Part shown: positions 1 through 14,996 of the stretch, piece after piece | How the letters are laid out: every line of letters starts with the position of its first letter | How positions within the stretch are numbered: the first letter of the stretch is position 1 | DNA from: Caenorhabditis elegans | Lineage: Eukaryota > Nematoda > Chromadorea > Rhabditida > Rhabditidae | Reading direction: 5' to 3' | NCBI RefSeq assembly: GCF_000002985.6 | Contig: NC_003284.9 | Coordinates: 3,100,001 to 3,164,000, forward strand | Length of the DNA stretch: 64,000 bases | Notes under the pieces: model-generated | Databases searched by the model: none | What the model was told of the DNA's origin: nothing | The model's input: only the letters and a program-made list of their open reading frames with translations | Translations under genes and position numbers: made by a program

Positions 1-480
1 CTGTGGTGACTAGTACACGAAAAACACGCCAGTGGCCGGTTAGCGTGCGCGTTTCTCGATGAACACCACTATTTATATTGCAATGCAGGGAAGCAAAAAT
101 AATTTTATTTGGTTTTATTTTTACACTTGCAAAAGATATAGTAATAGAATTGAAACGAATTGATTGACCTGAAAAGATTTATTTTTGGCAATTATTTAAA
201 TAGAACACGATTCCTAAAACGGACCGTAAAAAAATGACAATTGAAAGTTTTCAATTAGGAGAATCTGCAAAAGTAAAAAAGAAAGAAACAATAAATAATA
301 TTACACGGATCAGAAAAAAAACAACAGAGAGTTTGAAAAGGTCGTGGTTTTGATTTGGAAGTGACTTGAGGCATAAGTTAAAAGTAGAAAAAAAGTAACA
401 GAAAACTTAAGTGAGACAAAAGAAAATGATTAATGACATGTAGCTATATTAAATCGGGGGTAAGTTTCAAAATGAGATTA
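1..480. other. Downstream region of the first zinc-finger gene, no gene seen
   Basis: AT-rich sequence with no convincing coding exon. On the minus strand it is the 3' flank of the zinc-finger gene ending at 481. Candidate AATAAA poly(A) signals on the minus strand lie near 104-119 and 178-183, which would give a 3' UTR of roughly 300-380 bases. Which of them is used cannot be told from the sequence. Confidence 0.4.
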
Positions 481-2159
481 TCACTGAACAGCGTTTCTGA
501 CTGGATACATGGTGTAGTTGGTAGTAATCAAAGTGCGACGCAGCGGAAGTGGGCCTGCAGGTGGAAGTGTGTAGTTGCGGTTACGAATTGAAGTCGGGAT
601 TTTGATGATCTGATTTATTTATTAGTTTTTACAGTAAATTGTATTATCGCCCCTTTAAATTTTTTTTTATAAAACAAATGTGGACATATGTATATTTCAA
701 TACATTTTGTTACATTTCGCGACATTACTTGATTAGCCCCATTAGTAATTATTGTATTCTAAAGAAAAAACACACAAAATATGCTGGACAATCCGAATTT
801 GGAAGTATTTTAAATCTTGGTAACTACTGAAACTTGTCCTATTAGACCTGCTAGCTTATATCTCGGTTGTCTTAAATTGTACCAAAAATAGTACAATGTC
901 AATATGTTGAAAATTATTTTACGTAATTACGCAGTTAAAATGTTTTGATAAAATTAAAGAAAATCGAGATATTAGCTGTCAGCGTGAAGCAATCGGTGAG
1001 CAAGTCTAATAGTGATAATACAATATGTAGTAGTACCTTCTGACATGACAAGTAACTTAATGCATTTATCAAAATCTTACCGCTCGACCCTTTGAGTACG
1101 GAGCAGATCGCACAGTGTACTGCGGCTGACTTGCCGCCATTTTAGAGACGACTTCTCCAAGACTTTTTCCAGGTGGAACCGGTCGAGACGATTTTTTGCT
1201 AAAACGAAAAATATTGTTAAAAACCTAAATTTGGTAGTTCTTACAATTTGACTTGGGGCGGCATTGTGCTGAAAGTCAGTGTCTTAAAAACGGTCGCCGA
1301 GGGGACGTAGCTTTCCGAAGGCGAACGTTTTATGAATTTCCCGTAAATAAATGTATTTTTCATGCTCGACACAAAATCATCGTGATCTGCAGACTCCAGC
1401 TGAAAAAATAGTTCTGCTTTAAAAACTGCAAATTTAGAACTCTATCTAACCGTTGCCAATAAGTCGCTTTTAGCCTGATTGTAAACCACTAAGCCAATGC
1501 TACCCGACATAACTGCCTGCAGTTCACACTTTGCGTACGTGTAATATGCGGTTGTCATCACTGTTTGTTTGTCTCTGGTGAACAAGAATTCCTTTACAAA
1601 ATCACTGGAACGGCGTGTGATGGCTTGCATCAGAAACGGGCCAGATGGTATTCGAGCATTTTGCATTGACTCACACTGCAAAAAAAAATGTATTTTAAGC
1701 GACCAATGTGTACGTTTTTTTTCTTTTTTTTTCTCTCACCACCGGCATCTCTCCACACCCGTGAGTCAGCATTGTGTGGTCACTGGCTTGTTGTAGAGTG
1801 TCAAAGTGAACATTACATTCGGAACAGAACCAATTAAACGACACGGGATGATTTAGGGTCTCGTGATGCTCCAAAGAAAATTGTGATACAAAATTTTCAG
1901 AACACGTTCCACAACGAAGCATTGCAAACTGACGGGATCTTGTTTTGGGCTCAGTTTTTTGCTCTTTGAGTTCCGTTTGAGGACGGTTCTCATTGAGCCG
2001 ACGCTTTTGCAAAATTTGCAATTTCGAAGGAATAGGCGTCTCCTCCTGTGTGAAATAGTTCTTAATACCCGCGAAAAGTTCTTGGAAAACGGTTTCCAAT
2101 GGTTCAGGCTCGAGTCCACTGATTAGTGGATCGTAGCTACTGTGCTCTTCACCAAACAT
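481..2159 (-). CDS. C2H2 zinc-finger protein (paralogue of the 3597-5858 gene)
   Basis: Five exons rebuilt from splice signals: 2159-1740, 1675-1451, 1399-1245, 1198-1081 and 609-481, all in phase, giving about 348 residues. The first exon carries two C2H2 fingers, each with the spacing C-x2-C-x12-H-x4-H (the first begins LRCGTC, the second FCSEC), at about residues 80-135. The N-terminus has the short motif DPLISG, matched by DPFISG in the neighbouring gene. A later segment around SMKNTFIYG matches LLKQAYIYG of the neighbour. The start ATG at 2159 follows a weak possible acceptor (ACTTTAAG) about 20 bases upstream, so the 5' end is less certain than the rest. Paired fingers suggest nucleic-acid binding, but the family is not recognised and the targets are unknown. 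Confidence 0.75.
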
Positions 2160-3249
2160 GTTCCGTTTCTCACCCTTAAAGTAGACAGTATTGATTTGAG
2201 AAATAATCGAGCGGTTGGAATAAAAAGAGAATGGAAGGTTAGATGGGGGAACGCGAGGACGGGGAAATGCAGCGCGAGACCGAAAGAAAAAAAGATGGAG
2301 AAAAAGTACAAGTGAGAGGGTTCCGCAATGAGCAAAACCGTGTGATTTATCTGGGAATTACAATGGCAAAAAACACGAGATATTGTTTAAAGTATGATTC
2401 AAAGTGGAAACGTTATCAGTCAATAAACATTATTGAAGATAAGAGTGAAAGTGCAAAGCAATTAATAATCCTTATTTGCGACATAAACAAGGACTTTTTC
2501 AACACCAACAATGCATTGAAATAGTATTATGTAAGAAAAGCTCTAACTAGAGCTGTGTTGCTTGAAAAATTATAAAATTATATTAATAACCTTACAATAC
2601 TGAAACAAAGCTAAATGAAAGCTATGCAATATATTTTTCATGAAAAAAAAGTTTCGTAACATATTCGTATACATTTCGGAAAATTTTGCAAAGTCTTTCC
2701 AGCATTGATTCTTCCACACTTTCTACATTTTCTACACATTCATAACAAATGTGACGGGGAGTGAGGCATTGAAAAAATGAAATGGAATAGAATATTAGAT
2801 GATGTGTCTAGATGATGAGGTGTTTCCACAAAACGAGATGAACGTATGAGTGTCTCTCCCCCCCCCCCCCCCCCCCAACCAACTCGACGGGGATGGTCAG
2901 TGCTCTCTCATCGACTTTTGTGGTACGAGCCATTCAACGCGTGTGCTACTATCTCACTGTGGCCCACACGACGGCGGCAGTTATCGCCAAAGCCGTTCAT
3001 GTCAAACCAATTGTGTGCGGTGGCCAATGCGGCCCTATCGATCGACCCAACAAACAGACGGCGAGGAGTAGTGTGAGCTGCTGCGTTGGCAACGCGGAGA
3101 GAACCGTTCAGCCTAGTGGTCAGCAGAGAAAAAAAGTAGATGAGACTTGACGCTTGAGGCGAACAATTTGCAAGACGCAAGGCAATGAGGGAAAAAATGA
3201 GGGAAATACAAAGAAAAAAACGAGATTTCGCATATTTTCAATATGAACA
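2160..3249. promoter_or_regulatory. Intergenic region with GC-rich block and poly-C tract
   Basis: This 1.1-kb gap separates the two zinc-finger genes and should contain the promoter of the downstream one (481-2159). A run of 19 C residues lies at 2858-2876. The block at about 2880-3130 is clearly richer in G, C and CpG than its surroundings. Open frames occur on both strands across the GC-rich block, but they lack splice signals or protein-like composition and look like a by-product of base composition. The gap is too wide for a typical operon junction. Confidence 0.4.
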
Positions 3250-3255
3250 TTTATT
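3250..3255 (-). terminator. Poly(A) signal of the second zinc-finger gene
   Basis: AATAAA on the minus strand (TTTATT on plus), about 340 bases past the stop codon at 3597-3599. No closer canonical signal was seen. Confidence 0.55.
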
Positions 3256-3596
3256 GAAACATTTGATACATTCACACATGAACAGGATAATTACAAAAGT
3301 ATGATCATTAAAATATTAAAAGAAGAAAAAACGTCGGATAATGTTTTACAAGAAGACAACGTGATTTACGGAATGATCAATGAAAATGGTATTGAGAATA
3401 AGAAACCAGTCGATAATATTAAAACATGACAAAAATGACTAGATGTTGAAAACAATTGGGCGTACTAAAAATGATACAAATCTAAAAGTGACAGGGAGTT
3501 AGAAATTTAATCTTTACTCTGGACAAATTAATTGGGCTATCGAAAAAAAATGCATTACAATTAAATAATTTTCCCAAAATGAACAGCACACGGAAT

Positions 3597-5858
3597 CTAG
3601 TTCAAATATCTGACAATTCCCGCTTCCGAATTCATAAGTTGAGGCTGAACGTCAGAAGATTGATAAGCGATGCCACTATTTACAGGTCGTGGTTGGGTTT
3701 TTGTGGAACTCTGAAATTTTAAAAGTTTTTGAAAGATCTATCAGTGTTGATTTTTCAACTCACAATGAGTCTAACGGTTGTTCCAGCTTTCGTTCCCGGC
3801 TTTAAGATGTAGCTAACTCGATTGTTGAAAGTAGCTGGAGTAAACTGTTTTTTACTGGGCGATTGCAAAACGATGTGTGGCATTTTTGGTCGAAAAACTG
3901 CCGCATCAGGTGCAACCGGTGGGTTTCTTCTGAAATTTATCTTGATTAGAATATTGGTCAGTGTTAATGAGAATATAATTGAATTGACACATCACACGTG
4001 CTACCAGGCTGTCCCATTATGGTTTGACCTACAAAAAATGCGGGATTTTTTTTCGCCTAAAAAAATTGACGTCAGCACAATCTTAAGCATGCGAAATCAG
4101 TTGAGAACTCTGTGTCTCTTCTTCCGCATTTTTTGAAGATCTTCGTAGATCAAGCCGGAATGAGACACTCTGACACCACGTGAACGTGACTTGACCAAGT
4201 GATTTTTAAAAAAACATACGCTAAATATCGATTTTGCATTTCCTCCGAGAAAAAATCGGGCTCATAGCAACGAATGACTTTGTACATTGGAACGGAGTTG
4301 ATGGGTAGGCGGTGAACTGACGGGCCATAAATATAAGCTTGCTTGAGCAGGTCGTTGATGGAAGCTGATTCGTCGACACAAACTTTGCTAGCAGAAGCAT
4401 TAGTAACTCCACTTTGACGCGAACCCACTGCTCGCTGTAAAAATTAAAAATTAAATTATGTAAAAATTAAAAATTAAATGTAACACTAACGTTTGCTAAT
4501 GGGTTGAAGAGCACTTTGGCCTCCTTTTTGATAGTCTCATTGTCCTTCGTTGTACCGGTCAACTTGCCAGATTGAGCAAGATGGCTGCTCACAAAGCTCC
4601 ATATCATTCCTGATATACGACGCTGTGAGGATTTTTTCCCGTAGTCTGATAGTGCACCGTTTCCGAATATGGCATTATCCAGCTGGAAACAAATAATTTG
4701 AATGTTATAAAAATCTGGTCAAAGTGAAAAAATATTTCTAACCAATGGAACAGTTTCTTTTCTATGTTCAGTTACGAGATGCTTGTTTATTAACCCGATT
4801 GTTGCAAAAATATCTGCACAAATTGTGCATTTGAATACAAATGCTTGAGGATGTCTTTCAACTTCATGGAATTCCAACGCCAATTGTGTGGTGAATGAGC
4901 CTTGGCACATTGTACATTTGATGTGATTGGACGCTACATCTCGTGGAACTATTGACGACATTTCTGGAAAAAAAAACAAATGAACGTTGATAATGTTAAC
5001 AATTCACTTACTTAATCTCACTGTTGGAGCTCTGTTGATTGGCAATGCAGAAGGTTCATCGAGTTTCTGGGTAGTGTCTTCTCCAGCGCCGTTTGAATCA
5101 ATATTGAAGGACTGCATCGTATGTTTTTTGGCAGTTAGGAGAGGATGATTCTCGTTTTCAAAAGTTGATTGAGCACATTGTTGTTGAGTTATTGGCTTGC
5201 TCCTCTGATAAGACGGTGCCAGTGCATATGGAGAAGACATACTGCCAAGCGTTGTCCTATTACTAGTAGTTTTGCCGTGCTGTGGCAGCACTTTGCTTAT
5301 TTTTACGGGGAATAATGCTTTCGCCTTTTTTTGGACCGGCTTAACGCTCTTGTACGGATGATGTTTGTTGGATTCTGCCACAGGAGGATTTGAATACACT
5401 TTGGGTGCCGCATAAGTTGTCTCATGATTCATAGACGTTCCAGCATTGTTGGCATCTATTGTGATAGGGCCAGTAGTGTTAAAATTAGGAGTATGATGTA
5501 GCTCATTTTCAGTAGTAGTAGGTATGGGTTGATTGATGCAGGGTTCCGTTTGTTCTCCAGCTGTCACTACCTCATCCGAAAAGTCAAAGTTACCATATAC
5601 ATCGTAGCCGTTCATGTCTGTCATTTCCTGCATGCCGAATGGATACGAAAATGAATCATCCTTGATTGTGTATCCATATTCATCATCTTCCTTTCTCATT
5701 TGACCATCTTCACCAAAAAACAAATCGTGTTCAAAAAGTGAAGAATCTCCGTAGATGCCATTGAACAGTTTGTCATTCTGCTGAGGAGTGATCGCCCCAC
5801 TGATGAATGGATCTTCTTCAAACCGTAGTTCACTACCCAAAAGTTCGTTACTGCTCAT
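3597..5858 (-). CDS. C2H2 zinc-finger protein with long acidic/Ser-rich N-terminus
   Basis: Six exons: 5858-5012, 4963-4743, 4682-4491, 4434-4220, 3929-3764 and 3710-3597, totalling 585 codons (584 residues). The start MSSNELLGSELRF is chosen because a strong acceptor (ATTTTCCAG, ending near 5870) sits 11 bases upstream, as expected for an SL1 trans-splice site; a longer upstream open frame is therefore probably outron. The first about 280 residues are low-complexity, rich in Asn, Thr and acidic residues. Two fingers (IKCTMC and FKCTIC, both C-x2-C-x12-H-x4-H) lie at about residues 295-350. Order of segments, finger spacing and the DPFISG motif match the neighbour at 481-2159, so the two are tandem paralogues. 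A transcription-factor-like role is an inference. Confidence 0.8.
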
Positions 5859-5869
5859 AGTTTTGATTA

Positions 5870-6555
5870 TCTGGAAAATTAGTACAGTTAAACATGTGGA
5901 ATAGTTAAGCGGTAGCGTAATTGAATTCAAAGTTAGGTAAAGTATTTTATTTTAAAATATTATCTGGAAAATTTAAATTTTTAATAAATAAAATAGTTTA
6001 TCCAATAAATCCGTTTATGAAATTGTAAGAGGAAGATATATTAAATCCTTAAAAAAATGTTCTTGCTCACGGAGCAAGATCGATATAATGCTTATTTCAT
6101 CAAAAGTCACAGCCGAGAAATCAATTTTGTTTGATAAACAACAACAAAAGATTTAGAAAATAACAAAAGATAGAATTCAAGAAATATAAATTTCTAAGAA
6201 AGATTTGAAAAAACACCTCTTGCTTTTTGAATTGAAAAACGAATACCGCCATTTGAGAAGGAACACCCGCGAGTTTCATTGGCGGGAATTGTCGGTGGAG
6301 CGCACTTGCATACAACGTCCCATGTCTTCTCTCGTGAGTGAAAACATTATTGCAAGATAGGAGAGAAAAAGAAAGAGATGGTCAGAAAAATAAATACAAT
6401 TGCAAGACTTCCCTTGGCAATTTCTGAATCCCTCAACAATATGTGATTGTTTTCATAAATATTTTTCATGCTGAACAATAAAATCAATTCGACATACTTG
6501 TGGAATTTTTGTGAGCGAAAATAGATCATCGATGTTCCCAATGCCAATGCAATAA
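5870..6555. other. Intergenic region between zinc-finger gene and GPCPD-like gene
   Basis: Contains the 5' flank of the zinc-finger gene and the 3' flank of the phosphodiesterase gene. Short open frames on the minus strand at 6121-6315 and 6347-6547 have no matching splice sites and no recognisable protein. No RNA gene was identified. Confidence 0.4.
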
Positions 6556-6561
6556 TTTATT
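6556..6561 (-). terminator. Poly(A) signal of the GPCPD-like gene
   Basis: AATAAA on the minus strand, 73 bases past the TAG stop at 6634-6636. Confidence 0.65.
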
Positions 6562-6633
6562 CAAAATAATGAAATATCGAAGTGAATGCCAGATTTTATG
6601 CAAAGTGAAACGAAAAAGCAAATTTATAGGGCT

Positions 6634-9600
6634 CTATTCAACTGTGGACATACATCGCCGAGACATGGATGGAGAACGAGAATTATGCTGACTTCGAGCA
6701 AAGAGAGAGCTCCGATTGTGGTTTTCAACGACAAATACATTCTGCTTCAACACCTCATCTTCACCGATTCTAAATAATAAATTTCAGTCGAGTGTATAAC
6801 AAAAGAGAAACTGACCTATCAAAGATAAGACCATCGACGTTCATTTCATCCCGGAAATGTTTCTGAACTTCCTTCGAATTAAGATCATCTCCCCAAACGA
6901 ATTTTATAAGTCCATATTTTTCAGCAATTTCTATTGGTTTTTGATCCTGAAAATGTACTAATTATTTTAACTTGATAATATAATGAGCATTTCAAAATGT
7001 TTGTTTTAAAAAAATGGTAAAATAAACTACCATTTTTACGTTTTAAAGGACGACTAACGGTGCTAAAGTGATTAAATTTTGTAATGAAGCTTCTCAAAAA
7101 AATTCAAAAAATATTTAGGACGATCCAAAATTGGAAAAAAGGCCAATTTTGGCTAAAATCTTTAGATTCAACCACTTTTACAAGTCGTAGCGGTCCGAAG
7201 TTGATTTTTTCAAATTAACATCCTTCATTGCATATTTTGGTCGTTTATCTCACCTTATTTCATGAAATAAGATACATTTAAAGCAAATAGATGACCAATT
7301 TTTGCAATTTTCATTACCTACAGATTTTAAGTGTACCTTAAGCAGCAAAAAAAGATGAAATGAACGACCGAAATGAGCAATAAAAAAGCTGTGACAGGGA
7401 AAAGTGAACAAGACTGAAGCTTATAGCTAAAAAATGACTTTTTATATTTGAACCGTCATAAAAGAATGTTAAACAATTTTTCGAGAAGTCTCGTTGCAAA
7501 ATTGGCTCATTTGAGCACATTTTGGGTCCATACGTTCAAAATACCAAGAACCGGTAAAGAAACCTTTAAGATAAAATCCTAAGCTTTTTGCTTGAATTTT
7601 GCTAAAATTTTAATCCACTGTTTAGTAAATATTTTTGACACAATTGTGAAATTTGCTTAATTCTAAAACTTACGGATTCACTAAACAATTTCGCTTTGGA
7701 AAACTGGGAAACTATTTGTCAAACTATACATTTGTCATTGCGACCAAGTTTCCAACATGTTATTTTTTTTCAAAATAGATACTATCAAACTCACGATCAA
7801 AAGTTCTTCACTATGAAAATTAACGCCAAGAAGCTCACATCCAGCAGCGAAATTGGCTGCAATCTTGCTACAATCTGATCGGATATCCTGAAAAGATAAA
7901 CTATTTTTCGCATTACACTTTTTTATATGCTCCTACTTGAAATGGCATATATCTGTTTGTCGCCCCAACCACCAAAAATGAAACCGGATACTTATGTTGT
8001 TTTTTTGTAATCCTGAAAGTTTAAACTTATATCTGATAATAATACTATAGTTCTAGCTATCATAGTTTAGAAAATAATTGTCCCAGAGCTGAAAAATCTC
8101 ATCCACATAGGTTTTATAGCGTGTTGGAAAAGGGGTAGTGAATGTGGGAAAATAAACAAAAAACTGCAAGACTTTGAACAAGCGGCAGTTTCTCAAAATT
8201 TTTCAAAAAGTCTTATTAAACTTCTCCTCCCATTAAACTTCCTTACATTGTACAAATATCCGGCTCAAAGCACGAAAATATGATTCTACGATTTCCCGCG
8301 TGTTCTGCTACTTCGGCTAGTATAATGTCAACAAATTTGTTTTGTTCAAAGTACCCCTGACATTCATGGCTCCCATCCTGCAAACTTTGTTAACGTTCCT
8401 AATTTATTGTTCATTCTGCGTCACCTGCATATACATTGGATATTTAATCTCAATATTCAATCCTACATTCTCGTCAACGTGTCGTAGCACTTGTGCCAGC
8501 GAGGGAAAAGGTACGTGCAACTCGTCCGTCTCCGTCTTGCTGGGTGTCACCGACAAAGCAACCGGGGATTCGGCAGACGAGCCATTCGCTCGAGAAATAT
8601 GCTCAAAGTGCAAAAGATTGAGCTGTGCCAGAGTCAAGTCCTGAGTGACAAAAACAATAACAGTTTAAAAAGTTCAACAGGGAAACAAACTTTGATTGCG
8701 ATCTCGTGCAAGGACTTGTTTTCCCCGGCAGCTGTCGGTGTGCTGGACGGGGAATCTCTTCCAGCAACAGCGACAAGCACGTGGAAGTCGTGGTAAACAA
8801 CTGTTTTCAAATCCTTCAAAAAATTTGTCATCGCATCTCGTGTATTCTTATAATAATGTGACACAACACGTTTTCAGGTTCCACGTTATATCACATGATA
8901 TTTAAAAAAAAAAACCTTAAAACATCTTACTTTGGTCAACTGCACGTCCATTTCCACATAATCAGCGCCTCGCCTAGCAGCTTCATTCAAGGAAAATATA
9001 GTGTTCTCTCTTTGGCCAATGTTTCTGAATTAAGATTGAGAAAAGGGTCACCAGCTGACTCTACAAACTTCGTATATGAGCTGCCCATGCCGCGATGCCC
9101 GATTTGAAGCATTCGATTTCTTTTGCGCCAATACCGTCCAAATGTGGTCTTCATGGAATCAATGTCCAAGTTCTGATCAGTGTATTTGTTTCGTTTCACA
9201 ATCATGTAGTTAACTGAAACTATATCTATGAAAAACTTTATTAGTTGGAAAATTACCGTTTATATGACCAACTGGTGCGCTACTCAAACCAATGACCGGG
9301 GAAACTGTGGCTCCGTGAGTTCCAGACATACTTGAAGGAAGAACATAGGAAAGTGCACATCGCTTTTCTCCATGATAGAATTCTATTCGAAATGCCTAGA
9401 AGATTTATGGTTTTGGGAATTTTCTAAATAATAAAATATCTATCTTACTAAGTTTTGAAGAGAAACAGTTCTTGTTCTAAACACAAGGTAATCTTGGTCA
9501 TTTCTAAAAACTGATCCATTGAAATATTGGTCTCCGAAAATTGGGTCTTCTCTTGTCAGCACCTGGAAAACAACAGAATCAAAAAACAATTTAAAAAATT

Positions 9601-10615
9601 CAAAATTTAAAGCTCTTACGGAAAGATCGGTGTTGGAAAAGCAGGGAAGACTTGGAGTTGGCAAGTTAACCACATCGTCACCATCAATCTAAATTTTTGA
9701 AGGTATTGTAAATTTTAAAATTAATAAGTAAGTGTCTTCCATTTAAAAATTTTTTTAAACACTATATACCACAAAACACAATTACAACATCTAATATACA
9801 TACAGACATGGAGGCATAAACAGAAGAATGCCTCCAAACTCCACGCCGGTCTGTTATGTCCTTACGCGTGTAAGAGAACATCTGCAACTTCAATTTGGAA
9901 ACCTACGTCTATTTTTTCATTTCAAATAAAATCTAACTAACCTCGCTGTACCTGACATCAAATGGTTCAACTTTCAGACGATATTCCTTGTTCGCATAGC
10001 TTTTGGCAAAAAATTTGAGCGCTTCTCCATGAATACGAAAATACACTACACTTTCTTTTTCATTCAAAATCCATCCATCGGTTATTTGAGTTTTTCCGCC
10101 TAAATTGACCTATTATTTTGTAGTTTTACAGTTTCAACACTCACTATAACTTCCAAATTGATCTGTGATATTTTTTCGAGCAACTCCATCTTGACTTTCC
10201 ACACCTATCAAACAAGTTCTGGCATTGTTAAAAGTTTCCCATCTAAACGAATTTTTTGTTAATTATTTTCAATAGATTTGTGAAAAAAAACCAGAAACTC
10301 ACTTTGACAAAACCATAATAGGCTCAGAAGTGTTATTTTCAGATGGATCCAGGTACATAACTCGAATGTATCGAAAGTTGAACTCTTTGATAGATGAGGG
10401 AACACTGACAATTGCATGGAAAGTGTTTCTAAAACAGAAAATAACTGGAATTAATGTAATAAATCTTACTCTTCGTCAGTCGATTTTGTTAATGGAAATG
10501 ATTTTCTGGGATTCCACTCGCCAAGGACGGGCAAACTTCCAACGACATGGATTTTTTCCCATTCTCTGACTTCTGAGCAGAAAACTTTGAAATGTGCTTT
10601 GTAGTCTTGGTCCAT
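6634..10615 (-). CDS. gpcp-1: Glycerophosphocholine phosphodiesterase GPCPD1 homologue (CBM20 + GDPD)
   Basis: Seventeen exons: 10615-10470, 10428-10303, 10242-10145, 10099-9942, 9881-9804, 9688-9620, 9562-9449, 9395-9257, 9213-9069, 9024-8931, 8813-8691, 8640-8425, 8377-8247, 8012-7937, 7887-7795, 6946-6816 and 6769-6634. They join in phase to about 690 residues, close to vertebrate GPCPD1. Residues about 1-110 form a starch-binding CBM20 domain ([20 protein letters not shown], then LGEWNP). The GDPD catalytic domain starts near residue 345 with the GHRG motif, followed by [18 protein letters not shown] and VVYHDF, which supply the acid/base histidines and metal-binding acidic residues; it ends near GLIFDR. 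The family hydrolyses glycerophosphocholine to glycerol-3-phosphate and choline, in the cytosol. The start follows a trans-splice-like acceptor (AAATTTCAG) ending at about 10629. One intron is only 44 bases; another, 848 bases, carries a dispersed repeat. The symbol is from memory of the worm gene set. Confidence 0.88.
7030..7530. repeat. Dispersed repeat copy inside a GPCPD-like gene intron
   Basis: The intron at 6947-7794 contains segments such as GCTCATTTGAGCACATTTTG (near 7501-7520) and phrases around GCTAAAATCTTTAGATTC that recur, diverged, near 37.6, 49.4, 54.2 and 55.9 kb. There is no coding potential. It looks like an old non-coding repeat family rather than part of the host gene. Confidence 0.5.
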
Positions 10616-10629
10616 ATAAACCAGTAATC

Positions 10630-12105
10630 TGAAATTTCGAAAGATTAAATTATTGAATTTCAAAATTAGAAAAGAAACAAAATTGCGAATTATTAAAACT
10701 AAGTGGGTAGAAAAAGTGGCCTACTTCCCCACCAAGGTGCGCATCGATAACGATTCAATTTTCTTATCGCAAAAACGATAATGTCATTATGGGACTGATA
10801 GTCTGGGTAGGGACAAAGAAGAAAAAGGAGCAAATGCTGGTGCTAATGCAAAAAGGAAAAAAAGTTGAATGATTATTTTTTCTTTTTTCTTCTTCAACTA
10901 GAACTTAAGATTGGGTACATGAAAAACAACGAACATTGGTAGTTTATTGTTGGCCAGTGTCAGATCGACAAAAAAAAACAAAATGAAGTTAGTGTCGTTT
11001 GTGGCAGAAAAAAAAAGAGTGCTATTATAAAATATCGAATTTCAATTTCACGTTATTTCGGCAAACTACATTTACTTGGGAGGATTTGCTTCATTTTGTT
11101 CCGAGCCCCCAAATGCTTTTTTTTTTTGGTTCTTCTTTTCTGTCACGAGCCAGTAATTTTTCTGAATCGATGAGAAGGGCAAAATGGAAGAAGAAAAAGA
11201 AATAGTGAGGAAAAAAGAAGATGGGCTCCGGGGAATTGGAAACGCACCCGCACAAAAGAGAATATAAAGAGAATAAAGAGAAAAAGAAAAACGGCGTGAA
11301 GCGAAACAAGAAAAAAACGCAGCCAGCTTTCTATGCTTCATTTCAAGTGTACCCGTAGAAGCAGGCAGACTTCGTCAGAGTCATGCGTACATCGTTTCCC
11401 GCATTTTGAGGCAAAAAATAACGTCACTAACAACAGGTTGATGGATTTTGCCACGTGACTTTGTGATATCTATTCTCGTTTTTTCCTTCATCTTTCAACT
11501 GTCTACGACAAAGAATAACGTGACCATAGGAATTTTCTGAGATTGTATAATTGCGAATGAAATATCAAATATGGAAAGGTAGATGAAAAGTAGAAGTACC
11601 CCAAAATATTATTAAATTTTTAAAATTAAATCTGGAATTTTTAGGTCTACAAATAATTATTTCTCACGAGTTTACCATTACAAAAAGTTATCCTATGAAA
11701 ATATATTGTGATACATCTACTACATAAGTGACCAAAAATTGTTTCCAATAAGTTTTCTATTCAGGCTTAGAAAAGCACTAATCCTAAGCTTAATAGTTAA
11801 TATTTTTTGGGACTACACAAGTATCCCAAATGACTCTGGGAAAAATGTTAGCAAAGTGACAATGTGCCGACATTTTGAGTGCACATTGCACTCTACACTG
11901 GACACTTCTCATCGCTTCTCAATTTAATGTAAACATAGAGGCTAGACGGAAACTTAATCGGGTTTGTATGACGGACAATCACAACGAAGAATATAAATGA
12001 GTGTAAACCTCGTGAAAGGTTCGAATTCAACGTTTCAAATTTGATATAGCCATTGAAAAATGCTTTCTATCCAACAACACAGTTTTAGTTACTCCAGCTA
12101 AAAGA
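10630..12105. promoter_or_regulatory. Intergenic region upstream of the GPCPD-like gene
   Basis: About 1.5 kb between the 3' end of gpd-3 and the trans-splice site of the phosphodiesterase gene. It should hold the latter's promoter. Purine-rich runs occur near 11190-11300. Minus-strand open frames at 11072-11341 are low-complexity Phe/Ser-rich shadows of that purine tract. The distance argues against the phosphodiesterase gene belonging to the gpd operon. Confidence 0.4.
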
Positions 12106-12158
12106 TTTATTCTTATAAAGAAAATGAGAATCAAAGTTACAATAATGTGGAATTTATT
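12106..12158 (-). terminator. Poly(A) signals of gpd-3
   Basis: Two AATAAA hexamers on the minus strand, at 12153-12158 and 12106-12111, about 42 and 90 bases past the gpd-3 stop. Either could end the operon transcript. Confidence 0.55.
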
Positions 12159-12199
12159 ATGTTACAGATTCATTTCAGACTTAGAGAATTTGAAGCGGC

Positions 12200-13498
<1,299 letters not shown>

Positions 13499-13566
13499 TT
13501 AGATACTAAAGAGAAGCATAGATTTTAAGACAAGCAGTTAACTAGGTGAAAGTAGGATGAGACAGC

Positions 13567-14996
<1,430 letters not shown>

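Noticed and set aside
2893-3180. Overlapping open frames on both strands in the GC-rich block
   Set aside because: They appear in several frames at once, as expected from base composition, and have no splice sites or recognisable protein.
5859-5930. Longer N-terminus MNSITLPLNYSTCL for the second zinc-finger gene
   Set aside because: A strong ATTTTCCAG acceptor lies between it and MSSNELL, so this stretch is most likely removed as outron or intron.
12018-12028. GGTTCGAATTC, resembling a tRNA B box
   Set aside because: No A box, anticodon stem or acceptor stem can be built around it.
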